NCBI GenBank assembly: GCA_949825025.1
Contig: OX463779.1
Location: 22,922,816 to 22,986,815, forward strand
Direction of reading: 5' to 3'
Length of the DNA: 64,000 nt
Source of the DNA: Siphlonurus alternatus
Taxonomy: Eukaryota > Arthropoda > Insecta > Ephemeroptera > Siphlonuridae
In this document: positions 18,601 to 29,963 of the stretch, in pieces
Layout: every line of letters begins with the position of its first letter
Position numbering within the stretch: the stretch's first letter is position 1
Program-made: the position numbers and the translations under genes
Notes under the pieces: model-generated
Database searches by the model: none
Seen by the model: only the letters and a program-made list of their open reading frames with translations
Told to the model about the DNA's origin: nothing

Positions 18601-21600
18601 AATTTTAATAAAAAATGTGAAATAATGAGGAAAAATAAGCAGTGTGGAAACTTCAAAATACTTCATGACCTAACAAAAAAAGAGCGACGCGATCGCAAAG
18701 ATCTCCAGCACCACCTCAACATAGCTAGAGGCAAAGGCAAGCATGCATTTGTTAGACACGGCAACATAGTGGTAGATGGCTTCACATATACAAAAGAGCA
18801 GTTGTCAAGTGCACCATCACACAACAACGCGACAATGGCGGTGGACGAGGCAGAATGCAGCAAAAATGACAAACCGACAACATTGCAGTTTTCCGAAACA
18901 CATGGCTCTGACGTCAGTTTTTCATCAGTTAGGGGAGCAAGCTCTGAGAAATGCATCCCCACAAACGTGCGACCTTGGGAACTGAGGAGCCGAGATCGCA
19001 CCGCGGCGAGTAACGTGAGACCAGCAGCAGAAATCCCCCGCCCCCGTCAACCAGCTCCAGCTGGCAAAACTGTGCCACGAGATACACTGTACAAAATTAA
19101 ACGTGCGCCCACCACTCATTCACATGTTGTGCAAAGAAAAAAAAATGATAAATCGCTCAATTAATTAAATCAATTAAAACAAATTAAAAATTTTATTAGC
19201 GTACAATGAGTGAATCAACAAATTGGACTAAGAGACTTACTTTGGACACTGTGTAATACTTGAGACTTTTAAATTTATATTTTTAAGCAAATAATAAAAA
19301 AATAAAAAAATCCAAAAAAATTGTAAAACCCCGCAGGTAGAGATGATATAATAAGACTTAATTGTTTTGAATCCTAACTCTGTATTTGTATTATGTGAAT
19401 TTGAATAAAACCTATTCTGAATCTGAATGTAATCCAAGTTAATCCAACCGTTTCACCTAAACAAAAGTATGACGCTCCTTAAAATTGCCACCCTGAAACA
19501 CGCCTGCATATAGCTCTGGAGGGAGTCTCCAAGACTCATTATTACAATGCATAAAGTACTTTTTCTTCTGACATGTGCCATGAGAATACATTGTGGAGGA
19601 GTGAATGTGTTCATTCATTTTTTTCTTAATAAATGTGTAAATTGTACGGTTATTAATTCCTCCGCCGTTCCATAGTACTAATAAAAATCACAAAATACAT
19701 TGTATATCTGATTAATATGATAATATAATTAACATTGGTTATTCCATTAAATTTAAAAAAAAATAACGATGAAAACTTGTGCACTGGATTTTTGTTTCTG
19801 AATCAACTGCCATACAACTAATGGTTAACCGATATTAAATTACACGTGGAACGTGTTATGAGATTCATGAGCTGACACTGACCTTGTACTGGTTGTGGAA
19901 GGCACGCATCAGCTCGGCGATGCTCTTGGAGCGAAGACAGGCGAGAGTGGCACCGGACGTGGTGCCGAGGCAGCCGAGGTTTCGTGCCACCTCGCGGGAC
20001 GCTGCCAGAACGGGGGCCGCACCTCGAGAGCCACCCGCCCATGGAGCAAGGGGACTGCCCGACATGGCAACCACTCGCTGGAACAAACCTGGAGGAGAGG
20101 CGTCTTTAAGTCTGCATTATGATTGAAGAAACCCTATAATATTTGTTTTATTTGTTATATAAGTTAATCACTTTTTTTTTTTAATTTCTTCGTTAACTAC
20201 TTTTATTACTAACCTCAATCAGTTTTAGAAAAAAAATATGGATTATTATTTCTTTCTTTGTATTCTCTATATGTGTAGTAATTAAAAATACTAAAGAATT
20301 TTATTTTCATCAAATATTTGTTTATAACACAATTTAAACACCGTTAAACGAAAAAAAAAATGTTGTAAATTTTTAAAATGTGCAGTATTAAAATTTTGGA
20401 TTGCCATCACAAAGGCTATTATTGCAGTGTGTACACTGTGTACCTTAACTATTGTTTTAGCTTTAAATGTGTGTTTGAAGTTTCTAGACCAAACACCATA
20501 CCTTTAGTTCTGGGTGAGGTGGCGTGCAGCAGAGCACTGGCTGCCCCTGCTGCGTGACCCAGCAAGGTCACTGACCCCGGGTCACCGCCGAACGCAGCAA
20601 CATTCTCACGCACCCACAACAGAGCAAGGTACTGGTCCAGTAAGCCCATGTTGCCGCGAGACTCAGCCACGCCCAAGCAGAAAAATCCTGCATAGCATGG
20701 TTTCAATTATCGAGGTCAACTCAATGCCAGCAAACACTTCAATTTTTGAAAAGTTTCAAAATGGTTTTGCGGGTTCTATAAAACGTTTTATATTTTCTTT
20801 ATATTTCATGGCCGTAAGTTGCAGCCATCTATCCGAGAATAATCTGAGCCTTCTGAGGATTATCCGTGGATTATTTACTAATTAACATTAAAATTCTCGG
20901 ATAATTGTCGGATTTTTCCAAGATAGGCTGGCTGCAACTTACGGCCATCAATTCAGTTTATTAGATACAAACATATACAAAATTCCTGTAAGAAACATTA
21001 TCCTAGTAACTAAGTAGCATTTTATTCTCAGATATTAAAGCTGAGATTGAAGCCACTCCTGGACAAGCTGCAGTGACTTACCGAGTACGTTGAGGCGGTA
21101 GCTGGCGGAAACGACGATGAGGCCCTCTGCAGCCAGCTCGTGTCCGGGGAAGCGGCCCGGCCAGCCGCTCACAAATCCGTCCCCCTCGAGGATCACGACC
21201 ACGGGGAAGCCCCGGTACCCACCAGCAGGAACCTGTCAGCACCACATGGAAAGCTCGTCAAACAGCTCAAAGGAAGTTGCGTTTGTGTGATTTAATGAAC
21301 TGTATACCTTCAGTAATATATATCTTGAGGAATATATCAATATGAATAATAAACTTAAATTAATAATTGCGTTATTAAATATTATACGTTAACAAAAAGT
21401 AAAATTAACATGTCTTTATTTTGTATGACAATTCATGCCAAGCTGTAAATAAGACTTGTAATGAAATAATATGTTATATTAATTATTTCAATTACATAAA
21501 ATTTGTTTTTACACTCGTCACCTTGGAAAATTTCCAACTTGCAGCCTTGTTAATCACCATGCTTTGTGATATTCTTACGGGGCATAGTGATTAACAAGAG

Positions 21601-24163
21601 TACAAGGGAGAAATTTTCCAAGGCGACAACTGTACATAAATTTCCACAAAAGTAAGAGAAAAAATACCGAGCATTGAAGTCTCCCATTATAGTCAACAAT
21701 TCCTTTACAAAACATATAATTTTAATACAAGACCTACATTTATAACAGAACCTACATGGCCAAAATCTTCAAGAACACAACTCACCTCTGGCGCCCAGAT
21801 GTTGACGAAGAGGCAATCCTCGCTAGTATCGCCAGGGGACGCTACGCCCGGTGCTCCGCGGCCCATGACCGCTGGCACCATTGTGGGCTGTGGACACGCC
21901 CGCCCGAAACTGGTGGCCTTTAACGTCTCATTCCAGCCGCGGTGCCGTTCAGGGCTCTGCAACACCCGGTAATTTATATAATCCAATATTGATTTATTGA
22001 TTATTCATTGTTTACAACAATATACAGTGTATAATATTAATTTATTAAGATGGTGAAATACTCATAATAATTAAGACAGTAAATTTGAAAAAAATAAAAA
22101 CAAAAAAAAAAAAAACAAAAAAAAAACAAGTGCGTGAAATTACAAGAAGTACTGCATCGCAGGAATCGACTTGATTTGTTCGTTTTTATTTTGAAATATA
22201 TGCTTAATTTTCCCGCGTTGTGACGACGAAATCACATGACCGTGTATATAATTATGTGAAATGTTATTGATCTTTTAATAAATTTACCATGATCTTAATA
22301 TATATTTGTTACTGGTTTCAGAATATTCACACTTATTATTATAGTGGGTCGGGCAAAACGTGATAAATAAATAATAATAGTGCTTTATATTTATTATACA
22401 ATGCAGAATGCACCAGATGCTTGGTATATAATATTATATAATTTCCTGTACAGTATTCTCAAAATATAGAAAAACATAGTACATTATATTAAAACAAAAA
22501 TAGCAGTCAAATTACAAAGGAGTGCAAATAATCAATTGCTTCAGTAAAAAAGATTCTATGAAGCAAATCACCTGTTTAGTTGTTTAGTTCAATAAATGAA
22601 AATGTTCACAGCATTACATAAATACTGACAACAGCCATTGTAACTGTTTCACTTTAATAGAATGTTCTCCCGCATCTCCCAAAATAAATTTGCATATAAT
22701 TTAATTATATAAACCATATGGCTGTGTCATATGGTAAAGTGCAATATTTATGCTCTATTTTTCTCTTCATGCATACTTCTTGATATTACAGTATATAATA
22801 ATTAATAATATTATATGGGAAACGATAATTTCACAAATATTGGTGATATCTTGATACGTAAGGAAAATATGGCAACTGTGATTTCGATCCTTTCGATTTT
22901 TATTTTTATTTTTATTATTTTTTTTTTAAGTTTCCTTGTTATACATGTTTTTTTTTTATCAGCAATTATCTTATCGTAAAACATCATTATAAATTTAAAC
23001 CATCGTCAATTTTCCCTGAATCCATCGACTGACAATTATAACTTACCGCGAACCGCAGCGGTCCAACTGGCGCTGTGACGTAAGGTATTCCCAGGAAGGC
23101 GTTCACCGCGACACGTGTGTCCGTGTACATCTTCATCTGAAAGAGAAGTCCTCAAAGGTGACTTTGAGTCTCTAAGTCAGTCGTATACCTATATGATAAT
23201 ATTAATGAATATAACCTCTGTTACATTATTAGCTTAACTTGTTCAGTCTTTGAAACCGTATTCATATTAATTTTTAATGAATTGTATTGAAGCTATCAGT
23301 ACAGTAGTATTCTTATTTTAGACTGAATGCGAAGGGTTCTTTTGATTTCTCTATGAAATAATGAAGGATAGCTTGAGATAAGGAAGTGCGCATCCAAGAA
23401 GAGTGGCATCAATTCACTTCTGATTCGGTTTATTATTTTCATGATTGCAGTTTTATAACATATATATAATATAATCAAAATGCTATATATTGATAACAAT
23501 TTTATATAAATAATTATTCTATTATCCATTAAATTTGAAATTGTATTGATAAAACGTTACATGTTACATTAAATATCTATAATACTATTAAGGTAGAGAT
23601 AACGTCGGTCAGCTGTTTTTTTAGCTCCATTTGATTAACATGTAAACCTTAGCAAATTCACAAAAATTCTGATTTTTTTTTAGAGGCAGATATTAGTGCC
23701 TAAAAGTCATAGAAAAAGTTTCAAAACAATTTAACGAGACGATTTTTTTAAATTAATTTTTTAGTTTGTCTCTCCATGGGAAAGCCTATGCTGAAAATTA
23801 AATAAATTAATTTAAAAAAATCGGCTCGTTAAATTGTTTTGAAATTTTTTCTATGGCTTTTAGGCACTAATATCTGCCTCTCAAAAAAATTTCATAATTT
23901 TTGTCAATTTGCTAAGGTTTACATGTTAACCAAATGTAGCTATAAAAACAGCTGACCGACATTATCTCTACCTTTATTTATTAAAAACTAATGTTTTTTA
24001 ATATCGACTTCATTAAAAATTACTAATAATTAAATACTAATAAATGTAGACTAAATTAATTATAACTCACCCCCCTGACAGTTCCTTGTCTTAACACTAC
24101 GAGCGGTTCTTGAGCTGCACATCCTAATACTAAACACAACACTATAATTATTGTACACCACAT
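15226..24163 (-). CDS. Catalytically dead cholinesterase-like transmembrane protein
   Basis: Twelve exons: 24163-24071, 23136-23047, 21956-21786, 21232-21082, 20687-20502, 20088-19883, 17970-17817, 17563-17370, 16997-16841, 16463-16325, 16039-15816, 15368-15226; GT-AG introns, 636 codons. Signal peptide [18 protein letters not shown], then an alpha/beta-hydrolase of the carboxylesterase/cholinesterase family: [39 protein letters not shown]. The nucleophile elbow, normally GESAG, is GHAAG (212-216), so Ser is Ala214. The acidic residue is Asp345 (NDG in place of DEG); His471 (AAHG) is kept. Residues about 599-620 form one membrane helix followed by RRR and a tail of about 15 residues ending EDAF. 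This matches cholinesterase-like adhesion molecules (neuroligin, gliotactin, glutactin group) rather than an enzyme. The short tail lacks the neuroligin C-terminus; which member it is remains open. Confidence 0.9.
15608..15646. repeat. Poly(A) tract
   Basis: An almost pure A run of nearly 40 bases in the intron before the last coding exon of the esterase-like gene. No adjoining element is recognisable. Confidence 0.9.
18118..19426 (+). mobile_element. ORF1-only non-autonomous LINE-derived element
   Basis: A 1309-bp insertion in the intron between exons 6 and 7 of the esterase-like gene, on the opposite strand. It is bounded by an exact 14-base direct repeat, ATGTAATCCAAGTT, at 18104-18117 and 19427-19440. 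It has a 5' leader of about 130 bases, one intact ORF (18247-19164), a 3' UTR with AATAAA at 19404-19409, and an end made of CTATTCTGAATCTGA instead of a poly(A). No endonuclease or reverse transcriptase is present. The arrangement resembles mammalian HAL1 elements, which keep only L1 ORF1. It must be mobilised in trans if active. Confidence 0.85.
18247..19164 (+). CDS. LINE ORF1-type nucleic-acid-binding protein
   Basis: A 305-residue intact protein. Residues about 10-62 are rich in heptad-like Leu/Glu/Arg and probably form a coiled coil ([26 protein letters not shown]). A basic RKNN step leads to [10 protein letters not shown] and [17 protein letters not shown], the beta strands of the RRM-like domain of LINE ORF1 proteins. 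A lysine-rich part ([11 protein letters not shown]) then resembles the ORF1 C-terminal domain. The last third is low-complexity and basic. Family role: trimeric RNA-binding chaperone of a LINE ribonucleoprotein. It is the only ORF of the 1.3-kb element and lies antisense to the host gene. The ATG at 18247 is the first in frame. Confidence 0.8.
   Translation: MDTSEMMDYFRKEFDVLRNLLFDERAERIALQAQFNHEVSCLKRANDELQRALDAQESKNRKNNIIIFDVDEASDQTCEETVTDICMSLKVDMGENGISEAFRVGRNRGKRPIVCKIANFNKKCEIMRKNKQCGNFKILHDLTKKERRDRKDLQHHLNIARGKGKHAFVRHGNIVVDGFTYTKEQLSSAPSHNNATMAVDEAECSKNDKPTTLQFSETHGSDVSFSSVRGASSEKCIPTNVRPWELRSRDRTAASNVRPAAEIPRPRQPAPAGKTVPRDTLYKIKRAPTTHSHVVQRKKNDKSLN
20809..20947. mobile_element. Small TIR element (MITE), 139 bp
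   Basis: Ends TGGCCGTAAGTTGCAGCCA and its exact complement are flanked by TCA on both sides (20806-20808, 20948-20950), a possible 3-bp duplication. The inner part has further self-complementarity (CCGAGAATAATC / TCTCGGATAATTG). It lies in an intron of the esterase-like gene. Class uncertain. Confidence 0.7.
21515..21632. repeat. Imperfect foldback with CCTTGGAAAATTTC ends
   Basis: Left arm CGTCACCTTGGAAAATTTCC with TTGTTAATCACCATGC; right arm GCATAGTGATTAACAAG with AAATTTTCCAAGGCGACA. A single related arm occurs at 54922-54966 (AACAAGGCTGCAAGTGCGGA then ATTTTCCAAGGCAACGA), so this is a dispersed family. Intronic. Confidence 0.6.
23591..23973. mobile_element. 383-bp foldback MITE with long inverted repeats
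   Basis: Starts AGGTAGAGATAACGTCGGTC and ends with its near-complement (GACCGACATTATCTCTACCT). The arms continue for about 170 bases each (GCTAAGGTTTACATGTTAAC and CAGATATTAGTGCCTAAAAG-type words on both sides) around a short centre. TTA precedes and follows the ends (23588-23590, 23974-23976), a possible 3-bp duplication. It lies in the first intron of the esterase-like gene and would form a long hairpin in its pre-mRNA. Confidence 0.75.
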
Positions 24164-24420
24164 TTCACACACTATTGTTTACAATCATAACATCAGATAA
24201 TCCTCCGGTCACTAACTGCAGAGCAGCATGATGACATCTGATGTCCATTGCTAACTGACGTGGATGTTGACTCGCATGCAGCAGCGGTTCGGGAATTGGC
24301 ACACTGCGCCCTCATGAGCAGGCAGCCAGCCGGGCGGGTCTAGTAGTGTGCACGGGAGGGAAATAAGGCGTGTCCCCAAACAGGAACAATATGGGCGGGA
24401 GCACGCCTCACTGACATTAC
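24164..24420 (-). promoter_or_regulatory. 5' flank of the esterase-like gene
   Basis: GC-richer than its surroundings and directly upstream of the ATG at 24163. It is expected to hold the 5' UTR and promoter. I see no convincing TATA box, so a specific start site is not claimed. Confidence 0.35.
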
Positions 24421-25059
24421 ACATAATTAGTCTACCTTTATATTATCATAACCATTACCTACTGTTTCATAATAATATCTACAAAATAAATTTATTGTTT
24501 TGTATTTGCTATTTATTTTAAGAGTACAATTTTAAATAAAAAATTAATTATTGCTACTAATTAAGCATTTAATAATATTGGATATGATTCAGGAATGAGA
24601 AAATCATGTAGGTTTATTATCTTTGTGTCATTGAGCAAGACTGACGGTAACCGTGGTTTGGTGAAAAAGTTAGTTATCATCCCATGCTATTTCATGAATT
24701 ACGCCCATTAATACGTTTGATAATTCGAGTTAACGTCAAATAAAAATCAAGTGGGTGTATAATAAAAAAAAGAGCATGCATGTTTTAATTTTTTGATAAA
24801 AAATGTGATAATATTGATACTAGATTTATAGCTAATTGTTATTTGATCAGCATAAATGATGAAGAATTAAGGAGATGTTTTATTAATTGTGATTTTCAGG
24901 CAAATAGAAATTATATTTATTTTACAGTAAAATATACTCTCTCTCTCTCTCTCTCTTATTTGTAAACAACAACTGATTAGCGATCACATTTTAAATCGAA
25001 ACAGGTTAGTGCTAATAAACTGATGGGTATTAATTTATGCTAAAATCGTCATTGCATCA

Positions 25060-25320
25060 TTATACAGTATGTATGATACGGGCAGTATATATGCAGGCTG
25101 GCGGCGGGCAGGTTGTTGCTGATTTTGGTGAACGTCACCCAGGGGCTATGTCACTGGAGCCAGCCAGCATCACGATCACGATACAACAGTAGAGAGAGTC
25201 AGCAACAACTTCCTGCTCAACTTCCGGCGAACTGGTACGATGCGTCACGGACCACTGCGCACACCTATTGTTGCGTCACGAGCATATGACGTCACACCGC
25301 CTGTTATCACAACGATTAAC
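25060..25320. other. Unassigned GC-rich island
   Basis: About 260 bases stand out from AT-rich flanks, with GGCTGGCGGCGGGCAGG, repeated CACGATCACGATAC words, and CRE-like ATGACGTCAC near 25288. A TATATA lies near 25086. No ORF of use. It could be an enhancer, or a distal non-coding first exon of the esterase-like gene about 0.9 kb away. A (CT)n run lies nearby at about 24936-24956. Confidence 0.35.
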
Positions 25321-28028
25321 TGCGTACACCACATCGTTTAACTTAATATACTATTGAAAACGATAATATTATGATATTATAGTTAATTAATAGGAATTTT
25401 TATAGCAGAATTAATTATGATAGTTGAAACATCGACAACTTTTATAACATATAAATAAAACATTTTAAATGTTTGCGTTATTATTAAATTTTGAGATCTG
25501 AAGCTAAAATCGAATATATAAATGAATATAAAAAAAAACAGTATAATTATGCAGTAATTATTCCAAATTGCATTTTCTAACCACATGCAGGTAATGCGTC
25601 TGTTTGTTGATGAAAGTAATTATGGTAAACAGAAAAACTCCTAAACTGTAATTATAATTGTGTACTGCAAGTCTAATTATTATCACTTTAAAAAAATATG
25701 TTTTTAAACAATTACATTAAAACTGTGGTGTACCGCGCCCCTGTTTATGTTTTTATCGTACATAAAAACATAATGCAAGGAGTTTGTAAATCATGTAAAT
25801 TACGACAAGACAGAGAGGTATCGAGTTCAAAACTTCCTGTAGAAGAAGTTGCATACACGACAGGGACAAAAGAATTAAGTGGCGTTATTAAAATTATGAT
25901 GGTCCTAATTTTATTTTTAATTGAACACTGTATAATTAATTGTACACAGAATAATATATTTTATAATATTCCAATTGCATTTGCTGGTTTTAATTTTTTA
26001 ACATTGATAATAATCGATGGTAGATTATTTCTACAAATGATAATGATGTACCTCAAAAAATGAACTAAAGTAATTTCTTATCAGAATACAAACTTTTGAA
26101 TAACATGAATCAAAGAGTATCTTTCATGCTGTCCCTAAGTGTACTTAATTTTTCCTTGATAGGAAATGCTAATAAAATTACATTTCAGTATATCTCGGAG
26201 ACAATTAAAGTAGTGCTGACAGTGAGCCTCGCTAAGCCGGAAACATTAACTCAACACCGCCGCACACGCCCAACTCTAAATGCAATGTGATTATTGTCAT
26301 TATTCCAAGAAGTACCCCCAGTCGCTTCCAGAAAAAGTGTTATTAAAAACAATATAATTTCAACGTGTTTTTAAAACTTTTCGAATATATCACACAAATT
26401 TCAACCGTGAGATTGCATTTTCATAAAATTAAAATAATTTCATATCATGTATTATAGGAAGAATGAATTTAACAAACATGTAAGCCTTCTGGTAGACTCA
26501 GAAAATTTCCTTCACCAGGAGATGGAAATAGTGGTGATGTAATATTCGAACAAATACGCTATTGCTATTTACTGGGGGAATTCTCCAAGAAGAAAGATGA
26601 TTATTAAATATGTATGTTGACATGTTTTATGTAAGATTATTTATAATAAAAAATTTAATTTTGAAAAGTATACTATAATGGATATAAAATCTAAAAATTC
26701 CTTCAGTAAATAGCTTTAAATTGCTCCTATTTATTTTTAAAAATATTAATTAAATCAGTTCACATTTTATAAGCATAAATATGACAACATTATATACAAT
26801 ATATTATAAATACATTTTTTTTTATAATCTATACATTAATAAATGGGTTACATAAATATACACTAAAATACACAAATAACATGCACTATTTTTATCAAAA
26901 CTAAATATTGAAAGTAAAACTTATTACGTATTATATATAAGGACATTCAGAACATTTTTTTTTTCCAGGTATATTGTGAGCGTCAAACAAAAATATAAAC
27001 ATTTCCTCTCTAGCCACGGAAAGGCACGTAAAATATAATGCTCGCGTTCGAGCCACAGGATGTGTACAAGGCTGCAGGAAAATGAAATGAAAAGCCGGCC
27101 TGCTCAATGTCAGGTGTTACATATTTTTTTATTTATAAATATTCTGCGGCGTCACATTTATAATAACAATGCTGCAAAAATATTATTATTACTATTATTG
27201 CCTTCAAGGAATAGAAACAGAGAGCCTGCAAAAATATAATATATTAATATATATTAATTGTATGTTGCTAATTAATTTTAAGCTCAATTAATTAATGTAA
27301 AAATGTTATACTTTCAGTATCATTTAATTTTGAATCAATTTTCTGAAAGCCTTGAACCAAATATTTAAATACAAAAAAGTGTATCGTATAGTTTCTACAT
27401 TGAAATAGAAAATCCCTGGCCCTATTTCAACAATTAAGCTTATTAAGCTGATGAGTACTTACACCAGGTCAATTTGAAACTTGTACAAATTTTTACGGAA
27501 TACATAGTTTATGGTTATAGTACCAGCTAAATTGACAGATGTTTAAAATGTTTAAGTACGTCATTTTAGGGATATTTTATTGTAAAGTTTTAATTTTGCT
27601 ATTTTCTTCTATGGCTATGCTTGAAATTAATCTGTTTGAACATTTAATGTTTATGCCTTATTTTCAAAATATGACTTCACAAAACTTATCTACAGACAAT
27701 AAAGTCTTAATATGTATATACTGTTATATAATTTATATTAATATTTACCACGTGCAGTATTTGAGTCATTGCATTATCTTTTGTAGTTATGCAGAAATGG
27801 AATTTTCCACTGACATTATTAATTAATAATTACATACTCTTAATTTAATTACGTCATAAATCTTAAACAATTAATTTTAGCATTACCATTGCGAAAAACA
27901 AATTAATTAGTTTTAACTAGCATTTATTTAATTACTACAAATACAGGCTACTTTAGATGGAATTAATTATTTAATTATTGCCATTTACATTAATTTACAT
28001 TAAATAAAATATAAAACGCAATTATATG
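25321..28028. other. Gene-free AT-rich stretch
   Basis: Open frames at 25698-26063 and 27539-27826 have no domain, no splice partners and AT-driven composition, so I leave them uncalled. No RNA gene or clear repeat is seen. Confidence 0.5.
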
Positions 28029-28070
28029 AACACAATGCGTAGTAAATTCAAGTGTGACCAGTGCTTGATA
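28029..28070 (+). promoter_or_regulatory. Conserved proximal promoter of small-protein gene A
   Basis: Contains CACAATGCGTAGTAAATTCA followed by AGTGTGACC, then a TATA-like GATATAAATCC about 45 bases before the ATG. The same block, with few changes, precedes gene B on the other strand (37952-37986). Further shared bases GGACCAAACAGTCGT lie just before both start codons. Confidence 0.7.
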
Positions 28071-28112
28071 TAAATCCCGCCGTGGCTTGCTTCGGACCAA
28101 ACAGTCGTTGCC

Positions 28113-29051
28113 ATGATGGAGTTCTTCAAGACTAGCCTGCTGGCCCTGTGCGTCTTCGTTGTGGTGGTGAGTAGAAAATTGTCTTGGCCATTTTTTATAG
28201 GCTGAAAGTTAGAGCGTAAATATTTTCATTGCAGACAACCGCTTATCCAAATGATCCTGAACTGAATTATCAGCTTGGTATTCCGCAAAATAAAGGATGC
28301 CCCCTTGATGGTAAGGAAAGAAAAAAGGTGTTGCCTTTTTTTTTTATGTGAATGAATTTCTTATAATAAACTTTTCATTTAAAGTGAGCTTGAGTGTTTT
28401 TGCGATTTATATAGCTGCATTATTTTGTAAATTATTTGTCTTATTACTTGATAATTTAATTAATACTTGAAATTTCTTAAAACCTATAATACTGTATAAG
28501 GTAGGTACGTACAATCATAAATGGCAGTCAGAGTCAGACTGTCATGACTGTAATGACTTTTTACTCAACATACAATAAGTTATACTTAATATCAATATTA
28601 CATATGAAATCTTCTTAGATTTTGCGTTTATTATAACAATCCATAATTTCCAATTCGGTTTCGAATATCCTTATCCTTTCCTTTCCTTCGACTCTTATCC
28701 CTACCCATGCCAATCATAGGGGTGTCTCCTTGTATATATATTATAAGCTTTAAATTTTTCTTGATTTTGCTGTTGTTTTATTTTTGCTTCCTAAATCACA
28801 AACTTTAAAAATTAAAGTGCAGCTGTTGAGACAGAAGTTTCAAACATAATGTGTGGTTGCTTGTCGCAGTTTTCGCTTGTGGTGCCCCCGGCCTGCCCGT
28901 CTGCGACGCAGCCCACTTCTCCCGAGTGGCTGACGCTCTGCACCAGCTGGCTGACTATTTGAAGGACTCGTATCCCACGTCCAGGTCGAACCGCGGGATA
29001 TTCGGGAATGACGTGTTCGGCAAAATTCGTGACTGGTTCAATTGGGGATGA
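28113..29051 (+). CDS. Small secreted protein A, unrecognised family
   Basis: Three exons, 28113-28166, 28235-28310 and 28870-29051, with GT-AG introns and 104 codons (103 residues). I do not recognise the family. Residues 1-20 form a signal peptide (LLALCVFVVVTTA). The mature part has a short variable segment, a Cys/Gly/Pro motif (GCPLD...ACGAPGLPVC), a helical stretch (VADALHQLADYLKDSYP) and a conserved C-terminal SNRGIFGNDVFGKIRDWFNWG. A final Gly could donate a C-terminal amide; gene B lacks it. Two ATGs occur at 28113 and 28116. Gene B shares exon structure, intron phases, promoter and C-terminal motif, which makes this a real gene. A secreted peptide, possibly antimicrobial or signalling, is only a guess. 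Confidence 0.8.
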
Positions 29052-29261
29052 TAATATTAAGAAATTAAAAGAACAAAAGGAACATGGAGAGACGAAAAAA
29101 CGAGTAACAAAAATTGCAAGCCAAAATTATATATTCTAAGTTTTTAACCCTTTTAAAAAAATTATTTGCTTGTTTCCTTTTTTTTATATTATATAACTTA
29201 ACTTTTACATTGTTTTTATTTCTAAGAAAATGTAATATTTTTGTTTCCTTATTCTGTTATT

Positions 29262-29267
29262 AATAAA
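29262..29267 (+). terminator. Polyadenylation signal of small-protein gene A
   Basis: AATAAA about 210 bases after the stop codon, the first clear signal downstream. Confidence 0.5.
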
Positions 29268-29419
29268 ATTAATCAAGCACTAGCAAGAAAGAGTTTGTTT
29301 GCATTAATTCTATTCTATTCTATTCTCTAGTAAATTATTTTTACCTGATGTATCTGTGACCTGGAATTCTGCAAAATAGGGAGCAAATTTTTGACCACAG
29401 AAAATAAAAATCATACAAT

Positions 29420-29734
29420 GAACAACCTACATGACAAATTTTTATTGCAGAAATGATTAGAGGGAACCAAATTACGCTACTCTTATTTTTTTTAAACCCA
29501 GAACTATTTTTAAATAATTATTGCAAGTGCGGCCACGCCCTTTGGAGGCGTCAATAGGCGTCTCGGTCCTATCCTTTTTATTAAGGATTCAGGGGTGCCA
29601 ACTTAACTTACAGAACTTTCAATACTTATTTAAAAATAGTTCCGGGTATCAAAAAAATATGAAAAAATTCAGAGTAGCATAATTTAGTGCCCTATATTCA
29701 TTTCTGCAATAAAAAATTGTCCTGTAGGTTGTCC
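29420..29734. mobile_element. Foldback MITE, about 315 bp
   Basis: Arms carry ACAACCTACATGACAA, TTTTTATTGCAGAAATGA and CAAATTACGCTACTC on the left and near-complements on the right. The centre holds a GC-rich core near 29530-29575. A one-armed relative occurs at 12789-12895. It abuts the 5' end of the Tx1-like LINE. Confidence 0.65.
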
Positions 29735-29963
29735 ATACTAACCATAAATTGAATTTTTGTAAAATGTTAAAAATGTTAATTTGTCCCCATACTAATACTA
29801 ATCGGAGTCGGAGTGTGTTAGTGGTACGAAGCAGACGTGCTTGTGTGGAGCTCCGGCGTTCAAAATTTTTGGTGTGTTTTTACACAGTTATAAAGTGTAT
29901 AAGCTATAAAATTTATAGTGAAATACCGTGTATAAAGGCAGGGTTGAGTTAAAATACCCCAAA

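Noticed and set aside
25698..26063. ORF of 121 codons in the intergenic region
   Set aside because: AT-driven composition, no recognisable domain, no paralogue or splice partners.
27539..27826. ORF of 95 codons rich in Phe, Ile and Tyr
   Set aside because: Expected by chance in AT-rich DNA; no supporting signal.
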